The notes below the pieces were generated by a model. That model saw only the letters and a list, made by a program, of their open reading frames with translations. It was not told where the DNA came from and made no database searches. From the NCBI GenBank assembly GCA_051011115.1, contig JBPCUN010000018.1:1-29277 (forward strand): 29,277 nt of DNA, written 5' to 3'. Position numbers and translations under genes: made by a program. Of the stretch, positions 14,603-23,642 are shown piece by piece (positions within the stretch are counted from its first letter, which is position 1; each line of letters starts with the position of its first letter). This DNA is from Profundicola sp051011115. GTDB lineage: Bacteria > Bacteroidota > Bacteroidia > Flavobacteriales > Weeksellaceae.

Positions 14603-16300
14603 ATGTCTATTTTTGAAGGAATGAATCAAGGTAACTTAATTGAAGTAAAGAATTTAACCATTGCATTTGATGGCAAAGAGGTCCTACAGCAACTGAACGT
14701 GGAAGTACAGTATGGCGAGATTCTAGGAATTGTGGGCGAATCTGGATCTGGAAAGTCACTTACTTCTTTAGCAATTATGGGTCTACTCCCCAACAATGCA
14801 CAAGTGAGTGGTGAGATATTGTTTAGAAATGGTAATCAAGTTATTAATCTACTCAACCATAAAGAGAAAGGAATCCAGGGGAAAGAAATCGGAATGATTT
14901 TTCAGGAACCTATGACTTCATTGAACCCAAGCATGACATGTGGTAAGCAAATTCTAGAAAGTGTAAATCTTCATCATAAGTTACCAAAACAGGAAGCGCA
15001 ACAACAAGTTTTAGCCTTACTAAATCAAGTAAAACTACCGAACCCAGAAAGAATTTATCATGCTTATCCGCATGAGCTATCTGGAGGGCAAAAACAGCGT
15101 ATTTTAATTGCCATTGCTATAGCATCTAAACCTAAACTTTTAATTGCTGATGAGCCCACAACCGCTTTAGATGTGACTGTGCAACGTTCAATTCTAGAGC
15201 TTTTAAAGGATCTAAACAAGGAATTGGGAATGAGTATTATCTTTATTTCTCATGACCTTGGAGTGATAGCGGAAATCGCACATAATGTCCTTGTAATGTA
15301 TCAAGGTAATATTGTAGAAAAAGGAAACGTAGATGAAATATTTCTAAATCCTCAAGAATCATATACAAAAGGGCTTTTATCAAGCCGCCCTAGAATGGAA
15401 TACAGATTAAAAAGGCTTCCAAGCATTAAAGACTTTACAGAAAATCAAGAAATCCCGTTTGCAAAAGAATCCATTACAGAAAGGGAAAATAGATTGCAAG
15501 TTTTGTACAGTAAACCACCTATTTTACAAGTAAATAACTTGAATAAATATTTCTATTCAAGACAAGGAGCTTTTAAAAAACCTCATGCAATCAAAGCAGT
15601 AAACAACATTAATTTTTCACTTTATGAAGGTGAAACCTTGGGTCTGGTTGGAGAATCTGGTAGTGGGAAAACCACATTAAGCAGAACTTTACTTTTACTG
15701 GAAAAACCTGATATGGGTGAAATCATCTATCATGATAGAGATTTAGCGATTTTATCTAAAAGTGAAGTCAGAGAAGTTAGGAAAGATATACAAATCATAT
15801 TTCAAGATCCATATGCAAGTTTAAACCCTAGATATACAATCAGACAAATTTTGATAGAGCCTATGCAGATACACCACATAGGTGATAATAATAAACATAG
15901 AAATAGAATGGTTAAAGATTTGCTCGATAAAGTGAACCTACCTATTTCTGCTATGGATAAATATCCTCATGAATTTTCTGGAGGTCAAAGACAACGCATC
16001 GGAATTGCAAGAGCTATTGCATTGAATCCTAGAATAATCATTTGTGACGAGAGTGTCTCTGCTCTAGATGTATCTGTACAAGCGACAGTTCTAAATTTAT
16101 TGAACGATCTAAAATCTGAATTAAAACTTACTTATTTATTTATTTCTCACGACTTATCTGTAGTAAAACATATGAGTGACCGTTTAATCATATTGCAACA
16201 CGGATCCATAGTAGAAACTGGTGATACAGACGCTATTTATCATAATCCATCAACAGATTACACCAAAAATTTAATTGAAGCAATTCCAAAGATTAAATAA
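14603..16300 (+). CDS. Double-ATPase ABC transporter protein (oligopeptide/dipeptide type, YejF-like)
   Basis: Both ATP-binding subunits of a peptide-type importer fused in one chain of 565 residues (start ATG 14603; a TTG at 14585 lies inside the terminator). First domain: Walker A GESGSGKS at 45-52, signature LSGGQ at 159-163, Walker B LLIADEP at 179-185. Second: Walker A GESGSGKT at 350-357, signature FSGGQ at 458-462, Walker B IIICDES at 478-484, each followed by an H-loop (FISHDL). Both sites look competent. No permease or binding-protein gene is nearby, so the partners must be elsewhere. A second ATG at 14621 is also possible. Confidence 0.92.
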   Translation: MSIFEGMNQGNLIEVKNLTIAFDGKEVLQQLNVEVQYGEILGIVGESGSGKSLTSLAIMGLLPNNAQVSGEILFRNGNQVINLLNHKEKGIQGKEIGMIFQEPMTSLNPSMTCGKQILESVNLHHKLPKQEAQQQVLALLNQVKLPNPERIYHAYPHELSGGQKQRILIAIAIASKPKLLIADEPTTALDVTVQRSILELLKDLNKELGMSIIFISHDLGVIAEIAHNVLVMYQGNIVEKGNVDEIFLNPQESYTKGLLSSRPRMEYRLKRLPSIKDFTENQEIPFAKESITERENRLQVLYSKPPILQVNNLNKYFYSRQGAFKKPHAIKAVNNINFSLYEGETLGLVGESGSGKTTLSRTLLLLEKPDMGEIIYHDRDLAILSKSEVREVRKDIQIIFQDPYASLNPRYTIRQILIEPMQIHHIGDNNKHRNRMVKDLLDKVNLPISAMDKYPHEFSGGQRQRIGIARAIALNPRIIICDESVSALDVSVQATVLNLLNDLKSELKLTYLFISHDLSVVKHMSDRLIILQHGSIVETGDTDAIYHNPSTDYTKNLIEAIPKIK

Positions 16301-16339
16301 AAAAGTGATTTAAAATTAACACCAATATTGTCTAAAATA

Positions 16340-16373
16340 AAAGCCCCAATCTGAAAAGAAAGGGGCTTTATTT
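16340..16373. terminator. Terminator between ABC gene and PBP1A gene
   Basis: AAAGCCCC (16340-16347) pairs with GGGGCTTT (16362-16369) around a 14-base loop, with A- and T-rich flanks. It can serve both convergent genes. The tail is TTTATTTAATA rather than a pure T-run. Confidence 0.7.
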
Positions 16374-16492
16374 AATAAATTAACCTAAACCTATGAAAAA
16401 ACTATAAAATTACTTTATGTAACTTTTGTAAAATTAAGTTATATTTAATTATTATAAAACATTTTATATGTTAATAATTTGCCAAATCACCA

Positions 16493-18829
16493 TTATTCAA
16501 ATGAAATTGTATCATTCTCAGATGATAACAAATCATTCACACTTGGTCTATTATTTCTTGAATTGGTATTAACTCTAACTCTATTATCATCCATAGACCC
16601 AACATTTCCAAAGTTATGGAATCCTTGCAAGGAATTGCAGTCCCAACGCTCATCAATACCCTGTGGTTTCTCAAACTTATCTGACTGACTCACTTCAAAT
16701 TCTTTTGCTTGGGCATAAACATCTTTCATAAAATATGACCAAATCGGCAAAGCCATTTTCGCTCCTTGTGATTGCCAGCCTGGGAAATGAGCTGCTCTAT
16801 CCTCATTACCAACCCATACACCTGTCACCAAATGGGGCGTTAACCCAATAAACCATGAATCTGATCCCTCATTGGTTGTTCCCGTTTTACCAGCTACCTC
16901 ACCTGTAATACCATATCGGCGTATTCCACTACCCGTTCCTTGTTCTATGACACCCTTCATCAAGTCTATCATCGTATAAGCCACATCTTCACTTAAAACT
17001 TCACGGGTTAGAGGTTCAAAATCCTTAACGATTTTACCATTTTTATCCTCTACAGAAAGTACCATCTCTGGTTGAATATAAATCCCTTTGTTCGCAAAAG
17101 TACTATAGGCCCCTACCATCTCGTATAGCGTTAAATCTGCAGACCCTAACGCAATCGTTAAGTTGGCTGGAATCTCGGATTTTACACCTAAATCTTTTGC
17201 TAATTGTATCACAGCTTCTGGTCCTGACTCAGAAATTAATCTAGCAGAAACCATATTGATAGAGTGAGCTAAACCTTGTCGCAATGTTCTATATCCACCA
17301 TATCCACCACCAGCATTTCTAGGAGACCAACTACCAACAGAAAATCGCTCATTAGACACTTTATGACATGGTGTATAATTCATTTGATGAATAGCCGTTG
17401 CATATACAAAAGGCTTGAAGGTAGATCCTACTTGTCTTTTTGCCTGCTTTACATGATCATATTTAAAATAATCCCAATCTATACCACCAACCCATGCTTT
17501 GATGGTTCCATCACGAGGGTCCATAGACATGAGTCCTGCTTGGATAATATGTTTATGGTATTTAATGGAGTCCATTAAAGATACATTTTTCTTCCATTCT
17601 CTACCTTCCCAAGTAAAAAACTGAACAGAGTCCCTAGGCTTCTCAAATTCTTCTATAATCTGATCGTCATTTAAGCCCTTTGCTTTTAGTTGTTGATAAT
17701 AAATAGTACGCTTCACAGCAGTATTAAAGATATTTTGTGCCTCTTTACGAGAAATATTATAAAACGGAGCTGTAGCTCTACCTTTTTGCGATTGAAAGAA
17801 TCTTGCCTGCAAACCTTCAAGGTGTTTCTTGATGGCCTTTTCTCCCATGCGTTGCATACGAGAATCTATGGTTGTATAGATTTTCAACCCATCACGATAT
17901 AGATCATACTTGACCCCATATTTCTCCTCATATTGATCAAAATATTGCTGTAATTCTTTACGTAAAGTATATTTAAAGTAAGCCGAATAAGATTCTTTAA
18001 CACTATTATTTAACATTTTAAAATTAATGCCTAAATCCTGATTCTTATATTCATCAAACTCTGCACCAGTGATATAACCAAGCTTTAACATTTGACTCAA
18101 TACAACATTTCGCTCATGGGTTGACCTATCTGGATGTGTTACTGGATTATAGTAAACAGGATTCTTTAACATTGAAATCAAAACTGCAGATTCTGGCACC
18201 GTCAAATCACTTACATCTTTCTGATAATATGTTCTAGAGGCTGCCTCAATACCGTTCGCTCTATAAATAAAATCAAATTTATTTAAGTACATGGTAATAA
18301 TTTCCTCTTTGGTATAGCGTTTTTCTAATTGAACAGCTACCACCCATTCTTTCAATTTTTGTTTTACCCGATCAATCTTATTGTTTGCTGGAATTTTAGT
18401 AAACAATTGCTTGGCTAACTGTTGCGTGATTGTACTACCTCCTCCATCTTTCCCAAGGGTAGAAACAGCTCTTAAAATGGACTGTCCGTCTATTCCTGAA
18501 TGCTTATCATAACGTTCATCTTCCCTTGCATATAAGGCTTGCACTAAATGCTCTGGTAATTGATCGTAAGAAATAGGGATACGCTTTTCTTTCTCATATT
18601 TATCTATTAACTTACCATCAGCGGAATAAATCTCTGAGGCTATGTTAATCTCTGGATTCTCTAGTTGTTCTATGTTAGGTAACTCCCCCAACATACCTTG
18701 TGAAGTACCATATAAGATACCTGCAGCGGTTGCTAAGCCTCCCAACAAGATAATCCAAAAAAGAATAATGAATCTCCAAACCCAGGGATTACCTTTCTTT
18801 TTATTTTTTTGGTTTATATTCTTTTTCAT
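16493..18829 (-). CDS. mrcA: Bifunctional penicillin-binding protein 1A (transglycosylase/transpeptidase)
   Basis: Polymerises and cross-links peptidoglycan at the outer face of the inner membrane. The 778-residue protein has one N-terminal span (about 17-43), a GT51 glycosyltransferase domain with AREDERYDKHSG (catalytic Glu103), GGSTITQQLAKQL and ANGIEAASRTYYQK (192-204), then a transpeptidase domain with STFK (Ser469), SIN (523-525) and KTGTT (648-652). All catalytic motifs are intact. The C-terminal about 60 residues are polar and likely disordered. The final gene of ricT-gldH-PBP1A, it starts one base after the gldH stop. Confidence 0.95.
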   Translation of the reverse strand: MKKNINQKNKKKGNPWVWRFIILFWIILLGGLATAAGILYGTSQGMLGELPNIEQLENPEINIASEIYSADGKLIDKYEKEKRIPISYDQLPEHLVQALYAREDERYDKHSGIDGQSILRAVSTLGKDGGGSTITQQLAKQLFTKIPANNKIDRVKQKLKEWVVAVQLEKRYTKEEIITMYLNKFDFIYRANGIEAASRTYYQKDVSDLTVPESAVLISMLKNPVYYNPVTHPDRSTHERNVVLSQMLKLGYITGAEFDEYKNQDLGINFKMLNNSVKESYSAYFKYTLRKELQQYFDQYEEKYGVKYDLYRDGLKIYTTIDSRMQRMGEKAIKKHLEGLQARFFQSQKGRATAPFYNISRKEAQNIFNTAVKRTIYYQQLKAKGLNDDQIIEEFEKPRDSVQFFTWEGREWKKNVSLMDSIKYHKHIIQAGLMSMDPRDGTIKAWVGGIDWDYFKYDHVKQAKRQVGSTFKPFVYATAIHQMNYTPCHKVSNERFSVGSWSPRNAGGGYGGYRTLRQGLAHSINMVSARLISESGPEAVIQLAKDLGVKSEIPANLTIALGSADLTLYEMVGAYSTFANKGIYIQPEMVLSVEDKNGKIVKDFEPLTREVLSEDVAYTMIDLMKGVIEQGTGSGIRRYGITGEVAGKTGTTNEGSDSWFIGLTPHLVTGVWVGNEDRAAHFPGWQSQGAKMALPIWSYFMKDVYAQAKEFEVSQSDKFEKPQGIDERWDCNSLQGFHNFGNVGSMDDNRVRVNTNSRNNRPSVNDLLSSENDTISFE

Positions 18830-18830
18830 T

Positions 18831-19295
18831 TTAATTTTTTTCTACCATTAAACTAATGTCTTCAATCCCCATCAAGGTATCTTCGCGCATGGCCTGCACT
18901 ACTGAAACTTTATATCGTCCCGTATCTTTTAATTGGATGTTTTCTTTGTACACCAATGTGTTTTGCTTTATCTCTCCCATACCAAAACCCATCCATCTAC
19001 CATCAGGATAAGCTAATTGATATTCTAACGTATCTACTATCACCTCACCTGTAGGGGAAGAAAGCTTTGTAAATAGGTATAAATTACTGTACTTATAATC
19101 GTTATTATTTCTTAAAACAAAGTAAAGCGTATATAGGTTTTTTGTAGCCTTTACGGGAAATTCAAATGATTTAGGATCATTTTGCTCCCAAGCATTATTC
19201 ACCTTATTAACTTGCTCAAAATAAAAGTTCTTCTGATCACAAGCTTGTAAAACTACCATCAATAGAATGGCTAAAAAATAATATTTATGAGTCAC
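18831..19295 (-). CDS. gldH: Gliding motility lipoprotein GldH
   Basis: A 154-residue lipoprotein needed for gliding in flavobacteria. Signal peptide with lipobox ending at Cys19 (VVLQAC), then DQKNFYFEQVNKV, a central segment NLYTLYFVLRNNNDYKYSNL, and LAYPDGRWMGFGMGEIKQNT late, all features of the GldH family. It likely sits at the outer membrane as part of the gliding apparatus, exact role unknown. Its start overlaps the ricT end by 11 bases and the PBP1A start follows by one base, so the three are one operon. The ricT-gldH-PBP1A order is common in this class. Confidence 0.93.
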   Translation of the reverse strand: MTHKYYFLAILLMVVLQACDQKNFYFEQVNKVNNAWEQNDPKSFEFPVKATKNLYTLYFVLRNNNDYKYSNLYLFTKLSSPTGEVIVDTLEYQLAYPDGRWMGFGMGEIKQNTLVYKENIQLKDTGRYKVSVVQAMREDTLMGIEDISLMVEKN

Positions 19296-20490
19296 CTTTA
19301 TTTTTCTTTTTATACCTTTTTTTACGTGTGCCCTTAACGTCTGTAACCTTAGCTTTAGTATTCACTTTTCTCTTTCTAGAAGAAGGTTTTCTATTTGTCT
19401 TTTTGGTTTTAGATTCAAATCTGCGCAGGGAATTTTCTTCTATTACATCTTTGCTATATGTTTTTAGATCACTATTCAGTTCTTTATCTAATTCCTCTAA
19501 AGGTTTTATCTTTTGCCCCTTCTTATTTTGAAGTAAAAAGTCTTTTACTTGATCCACTGAAAACTTATACCATGTATGATTGTCACCTCTAGCATAAGCA
19601 AACCACATTTCTCTTTTAAAAACATCTATCTTGATACAATTGGCTTGTCCATTGACAGTTTCTAAAACCGTATCGGTTTTTGGAAATTGTTTTAACGCAT
19701 CTAAATAGGAATCTAATTCGTAATTAAGACAACATTTCAGCTTACCACATTGTCCAGCAATCTTTTGAGGATTAATTGATAATTGTTGATACCTAGCAGC
19801 AGAAGTACTTACGCTTCTAAAGTCTGTTAACCAAGAAGAACAACATAATTCTCTACCACATGAACCAATTCCACCAAGCTTAGCAGACTCTTGTCTATAA
19901 CCAATTTGGCGCATTTCTATTCTACATTTAAAGGCAGAAGCAAAATCACGAATTAATTGTCTAAAATCTACTCGCGTATCAGAGGTATAATAAAAAACGG
20001 CTTTTAACCCATCTCCTTGAAACTCTACATCAGATATCTTCATATCCAAGCCCATTTCTCTAGCGATTCTCCTTGCGTCCAACATGATTTGCTGTTCTCT
20101 TTCTCTGCAATTTTGCCAAACATCAATATCTTTTTGGTTAGCTAATCGGTATACTTTAGGTAAGTTCTTCTCCTTAACTCCTTTTTTTTGCATCTGTGCA
20201 CGTACGAGCTCACCTGTTAAGGATACGATTCCCACATCGTGCCCAGGACTTGTCTCTACAGCGATTACATCTCCAATATTTAATTTTAAATTATCTGCGT
20301 TATGATAAAATTCTTTTCTTTCGTTCTTAAATCTTACTTCAACAAACGGAAACCTTAAAGCCTCTACTGGTTGTTCCATATTAGACAACCAATCAAATAC
20401 AGATAGCTTATCGCAGCCATCTGTACCACATGCGCCATTGTTTTTGCAACCCTTAGGTAACCCATTTGTACTGCATCCATTACATGACAT
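19285..20490 (-). CDS. ricT: PSP1 domain protein, RicT-like iron-sulfur regulator subunit
   Basis: RicT (YaaT) works with RicA and RicF in Bacillus in RNA processing and phosphorelay; Bacteroidetes usually carry only this subunit. The start is put at 20490 (MSCNGCSTNG), giving 401 residues. Seen: a Cys-rich leader with five cysteines in the first 25 residues, then a PSP1 domain (about 55-270) with RAQMQKKGVKEKNLPKVYRL and the cluster motif CGRELCCSSWL plus CGKLKCCLNYE. The final 60 residues are very basic (RKPSSRKRKVNTKAKV type), suggesting RNA binding. The first gene of the gldH-PBP1A operon. holB, which often precedes it, is absent; a -7 box lies 20 bases upstream. Confidence 0.88.
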   Translation of the reverse strand: MSCNGCSTNGLPKGCKNNGACGTDGCDKLSVFDWLSNMEQPVEALRFPFVEVRFKNERKEFYHNADNLKLNIGDVIAVETSPGHDVGIVSLTGELVRAQMQKKGVKEKNLPKVYRLANQKDIDVWQNCREREQQIMLDARRIAREMGLDMKISDVEFQGDGLKAVFYYTSDTRVDFRQLIRDFASAFKCRIEMRQIGYRQESAKLGGIGSCGRELCCSSWLTDFRSVSTSAARYQQLSINPQKIAGQCGKLKCCLNYELDSYLDALKQFPKTDTVLETVNGQANCIKIDVFKREMWFAYARGDNHTWYKFSVDQVKDFLLQNKKGQKIKPLEELDKELNSDLKTYSKDVIEENSLRRFESKTKKTNRKPSSRKRKVNTKAKVTDVKGTRKKRYKKKNKGDS

Positions 20491-20510
20491 ATTCCATCTT
20501 TTCTTAAATG

Positions 20511-20518
20511 CAAAATTA
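20511..20518 (-). promoter_or_regulatory. -7 box for the ricT-gldH-PBP1A operon
   Basis: Minus strand reads TAATTTTG, matching TAnnTTTG, with 20 bases before the ricT ATG at 20490. No clear -33 element is visible. Confidence 0.55.
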
Positions 20519-20613
20519 ACGAATATTATCAGCAATAAAGAATTTATTTTAATACACTGATAATAAAACTACTACACTCAATATGCATCAAAATAAACAT
20601 AAATAAACACTGA

Positions 20614-20621
20614 TATATTTG
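20614..20621 (+). promoter_or_regulatory. Possible -7 box for the secreted TonB-C-like gene
   Basis: TATATTTG matches TAnnTTTG. Transcription would start near 20626, placing the palindromes and direct repeats in a leader of about 78 bases. A promoter closer to the gene is also possible. Confidence 0.35.
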
Positions 20622-20625
20622 CTTC

Positions 20626-20672
20626 AATGTAAAATTAACGTTAACTTAGTGTAAATTAAATGTAAAATTAAC
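20626..20672 (+). repeat. Two direct repeats AATGTAAAATTAAC, 33 bases apart, with palindromes
   Basis: Exact 14-base copies at 20626-20639 and 20659-20672. The palindrome TTAACGTTAAC overlaps the first copy's end (20635-20645), and a second AACGTT core lies at 20681-20688. The 33-base repeat period is close to three helical turns. The ATG follows 31 bases after the second copy. Confidence 0.6.
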
Positions 20673-20703
20673 ATCATTTAAACGTTAACTAAAAATATAT
20701 ATC

Positions 20704-21090
20704 ATGAAAAATAATATCTTAAAATCGGTTTTGGCTATATCATTATTAGTAGCATTTATCTTACCAACTCAGGCTCAAGAACAAATTGATTGTAATTCTA
20801 CTCAGCCTTTAACTCAAAAAATGTGTTACCAAAAGCTTGTAACCAATCTTGGAGAATTTATTGAGTATCCTGATGAAGCTTATTTCAATGACAATGAAGG
20901 CATAGTTTTGGTACGCTTTTCCACAGATGAGAACAGCCAAATTAAAAATGTGAGCATCGTTGAGGCTCCTAATAGAGTATTAGCGAAAGAAGTATTAAAA
21001 GCCGTACAATTAATGGCTCTAGAAAGTCGCAACAATTATATGGCGGCAAATCAAAAATATAGAATTCCTATACAGTTTTCTATAAAATAA
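20704..21090 (+). CDS. Secreted protein with TonB C-terminal-like domain
   Basis: A 128-residue protein with a signal peptide (1-24, cut near TQA-QEQ) and a C-terminal part (about 50-128) that resembles the TonB C-terminal fold: EYPDEAYFNDNEGIVLVRFS, then QIKNVSIVE and a helix ahead of VLKAVQLMAL. It lacks the membrane anchor and proline-rich linker of true TonB, so it cannot energise a receptor by itself. Such stand-alone forms are frequent in Bacteroidetes, function unknown. The upstream region carries palindromes and direct repeats; a bidirectional terminator follows. Confidence 0.75.
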   Translation: MKNNILKSVLAISLLVAFILPTQAQEQIDCNSTQPLTQKMCYQKLVTNLGEFIEYPDEAYFNDNEGIVLVRFSTDENSQIKNVSIVEAPNRVLAKEVLKAVQLMALESRNNYMAANQKYRIPIQFSIK

Positions 21091-21116
21091 AAATATCATT
21101 TATAGATACAAAAATT

Positions 21117-21145
21117 TCAAGGCTCATGTTTCACATGAGCCTTGA
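21117..21145. terminator. Bidirectional terminator between the TonB-C-like gene and exodeoxyribonuclease III
   Basis: A perfect 13-bp stem (21117-21129 with 21133-21145) with a 3-base loop. An AT-rich flank lies on each side. It ends five bases before the convergent exodeoxyribonuclease III stop. Confidence 0.9.
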
Positions 21146-21149
21146 TTAT

Positions 21150-21914
21150 TTATTCAAGTTCTAAAAGAATAGGGCAATGATCTGAATGAAAGACTTGAGT
21201 TAAATGCACTGATCGTCTTAAATTCATTTCCAAAGCTTTAGTTACCATATGATAATCTAACCTCCAGCCCTTGTTCCGAGCCCTAGAATTCGCACGATAG
21301 CTCCACCATGTATATTGGTCAGGTTCTGGATTAAAATATCGAAAAGAATCAATCATATCACATTCTTCTATATATTCTGTAAGCCATTCTCTTTCCATAG
21401 GTAAAAAGCCAGAAACATTCTGATTTCTTATAGGATCATGAATATCAATAGGTTTATGACATATATTATAGTCTCCACATACAATTAATTTTGGAAACTG
21501 TTTTTGTAAGTTTTTTACATATTTTTTAAAATCGTAACAGAACTCCATTTTATAAGCTAATCGTTCTGCACTACCACCACCGTTTGGCAAATAAAGGGAG
21601 ATAATGGACACCTCATCAAAATCTACACGCATCACTCTACCTTCTCCATCTAGGCTAGCAATTCCTGTATCATATTCTACATGATTTGGTTTTTGCTTGG
21701 TTAAAATGGCCACACCACTATACCCTTTTCTATCAGCAGAATTCCAATAGGAGTAATATTCTTTGTCATCTATCGAGCCTAAATCCAACTGTTCTTTCAT
21801 TGCTTTGGTTTCCTGCAAACATAAAACATCAGGTGATGCTAGTTCAATCCAGTCTAATAGTCCTTTGTTCATCGCCGCTCGAATACCATTTACATTATAA
21901 GAGATAATTTTCAT
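21150..21914 (-). CDS. xth: Exodeoxyribonuclease III (AP endonuclease, ExoA/Xth)
   Basis: Base-excision repair enzyme that cuts 5' of abasic sites and has 3' exonuclease activity. The 254-residue protein has all the EEP nuclease hallmarks: MKIISYNVNGIRAAMNKGLL, SPDVLCLQETK (catalytic Glu35), IVCGDYNICHKPIDIHDP (metal-binding Asp and Asn), and HSDHCPILLELE at the C-terminus (His). No signal peptide, so it acts in the cytoplasm on genomic DNA. A near-consensus -7 box (TACTTTAG, minus strand, 21920-21927) lies five bases before the ATG. Divergent from the crotonase pair. Confidence 0.95.
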   Translation of the reverse strand: MKIISYNVNGIRAAMNKGLLDWIELASPDVLCLQETKAMKEQLDLGSIDDKEYYSYWNSADRKGYSGVAILTKQKPNHVEYDTGIASLDGEGRVMRVDFDEVSIISLYLPNGGGSAERLAYKMEFCYDFKKYVKNLQKQFPKLIVCGDYNICHKPIDIHDPIRNQNVSGFLPMEREWLTEYIEECDMIDSFRYFNPEPDQYTWWSYRANSRARNKGWRLDYHMVTKALEMNLRRSVHLTQVFHSDHCPILLELE

Positions 21915-22053
21915 AATGGCTAAAGTAAAAATTTAAGGTGACCTTATAAAGTTTTTAATATATTATAATGCTTTCACTCATTATAATACAAGAGATATTT
22001 ATAAAAACTAATTAAAAAATCCTATTTTTAAGGTAAAATTATATTTATTGATT

Positions 22054-22812
22054 ATGAATGAACCTTATATCCATCAGAATATAGAAAATGGCATTGCTAC
22101 GGTAGAATTTTTTCATCCTAAAAGTAATTCTTTTCCTACCACGCAACTGAACGCCCTTATAGAAACATTCCATGCGCTTGGTGAAGATGAAAATGTAAAA
22201 ATAATTATTTTAAAAAGTACTGGCGACAAAGTTTTTTGTGCAGGTGCTTCTTTTGACGAGCTTCTAACCATCAACGACTTTGAAACTGGAAAGAAGTTCT
22301 TCATGGGTTTTGCGAATTTAATTTTGGCCATGCGTGATTGTCCTAAATTTATCATTGGGCAAATTGAAGGTAAAGTTGTAGGTGGTGGTGTTGGGCTTGC
22401 TGCTGCGTGTGATTACACGCTCGCTTTACATAATGCCAGCGTTAAATTAAGTGAACTATCCATTGGCATTGGTCCTTTTGTGATAGAACCAGCTATTACC
22501 CGTAAAATAGGAATTAAAGCATTTTCTGAACTAACGCTAAACCCTACAGAATGGGTGACAGCCACATGGTGTAAAGAAACTGGATTATATAATGATGTAC
22601 ATGAGTCAAAAGAGGCTCTCTATGAAGCTACATTAGCATTTGCGAATCAATTATCCCAGTATAGCCTTGAAGCTATGAAAAATCTTAAATCTATATTTTG
22701 GGAAAATGCTTCTAACTGGGATCATATTATGCCCGAAAGGGCTGCTATGAGCGGGGAGTTGGTATTATCTGACTTCACAAAATCTACTTTACAAAAATTT
22801 AAATCTAAATAA
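22054..22812 (+). CDS. Enoyl-CoA hydratase/isomerase family protein, single conserved Glu
   Basis: A crotonase-fold enzyme acting on an acyl-CoA. The start is ATG 22054 (252 residues) rather than a TTG six bases upstream. Seen: the oxyanion-hole segments VFCAGASFDELL (about 60-71) and GKVVGGGVGLAAACDYTLA (107-125), and LSELSIGIGPFVIEP (132-146). At the first catalytic Glu position of hydratases (GGGxEL) there is Gly114; the second, Glu134, is kept. A hydratase needing both Glu is therefore unlikely; an isomerase or another single-base chemistry is more plausible. It precedes a canonical hydratase by two bases, so both probably act in one fatty-acid or amino-acid degradation route. Confidence 0.82.
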   Translation: MNEPYIHQNIENGIATVEFFHPKSNSFPTTQLNALIETFHALGEDENVKIIILKSTGDKVFCAGASFDELLTINDFETGKKFFMGFANLILAMRDCPKFIIGQIEGKVVGGGVGLAAACDYTLALHNASVKLSELSIGIGPFVIEPAITRKIGIKAFSELTLNPTEWVTATWCKETGLYNDVHESKEALYEATLAFANQLSQYSLEAMKNLKSIFWENASNWDHIMPERAAMSGELVLSDFTKSTLQKFKSK

Positions 22813-22814
22813 TT

Positions 22815-23585
22815 ATGAATTATAATAATATTATAGTTAACACAGAAAATAAAATAGCAACCGTTACTATCAATAGACCTAAAGCACTAAACGCATTAAA
22901 CAAAGAAACTATAGAAGAGTTAAGCCAAGCTTTTTCTAATTTGGAACAAGATAATGCCGTAAGGGTTATCCTATTAACAGGAGCAGGAGAAAAAGCCTTT
23001 GTGGCAGGTGCAGATATTAAAGAATTCTCTGATTTTGATAACGTAAAAGGACAGGAATTGGCAAGAAAAGGACAGGAAATATTATTTAATAAAGTAGAAA
23101 ATTTATCTAAACCTGTAATTGCAGCTGTGAATGGATATGCCTTAGGTGGCGGACTAGAATTGGCGATGGCTTGCCATTTCAGGATTGCTTCTGAGAATGC
23201 TAAATTAGGATTGCCAGAAGTAACTTTAGGATTAATTCCTGGATATGGTGGAACCCAGCGGTTACCACAATTAATAGGAAAAGGAAGAGCAATGCAAGCC
23301 ATCATGACTGCAGAAATGTTCTCCGCAGCAAATGCAGAAAAAATAGGCTTGGTAAATGAAATGGTACCTTCTGAAGATTTACTGAATCGCGCAACAGAAA
23401 TTGCTCATAAAATAAGTAAAAACTCTTCTACAGCAATATCAAAAGCTATTGCAGCGATTAATCAATATAATACATCAGAAGGATTTAAAACAGAGATTGA
23501 ATCTTTTGGATATTTATTCGAGACCGAAGACTTTAAAGAAGGTACAACTGCCTTTTTAGAAAAACGCAAACCTAATTTTCAGTAG
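22815..23585 (+). CDS. Enoyl-CoA hydratase (crotonase), canonical two-Glu site
   Basis: Adds water across trans-2-enoyl-CoA in beta-oxidation. The 256-residue protein has the complete family signature: FVAGADIKEFSDF (62-74), VIAAVNGYALGGGLELAMAC (101-120, catalytic Glu115) and GLPEVTLGLIPGYGGTQRL (132-150, catalytic Glu135). It begins two bases after the previous gene, so translational coupling is likely. The chain-length preference cannot be read from sequence. A terminator follows 24 bases after the stop. Confidence 0.92.
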   Translation: MNYNNIIVNTENKIATVTINRPKALNALNKETIEELSQAFSNLEQDNAVRVILLTGAGEKAFVAGADIKEFSDFDNVKGQELARKGQEILFNKVENLSKPVIAAVNGYALGGGLELAMACHFRIASENAKLGLPEVTLGLIPGYGGTQRLPQLIGKGRAMQAIMTAEMFSAANAEKIGLVNEMVPSEDLLNRATEIAHKISKNSSTAISKAIAAINQYNTSEGFKTEIESFGYLFETEDFKEGTTAFLEKRKPNFQ

Positions 23586-23609
23586 TACTAAATCAATATA
23601 TTTTTAACG

Positions 23610-23640
23610 AAAAGATGCTTTTGATCAGGCATCTTTTTTT
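23610..23640. terminator. Terminator of the crotonase pair
   Basis: AAAAGATGC (23610-23618) pairs with GCATCTTTT (23629-23637) around a 10-base loop, followed by T. It ends just before the convergent choice-of-anchor J gene stop at 23643, so it may serve both. Confidence 0.85.
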
Positions 23641-23642
23641 GT

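Noticed and set aside
16374..16492. Small gene or RNA between the ABC gene and PBP1A
   Set aside because: Only AT-rich sequence with one tiny open frame of four codons; no stable structure was found by eye.
22820..23305. Minus-strand 161-codon open frame inside the crotonase gene
   Set aside because: Mirror of a well-conserved gene; low-complexity translation without domain.
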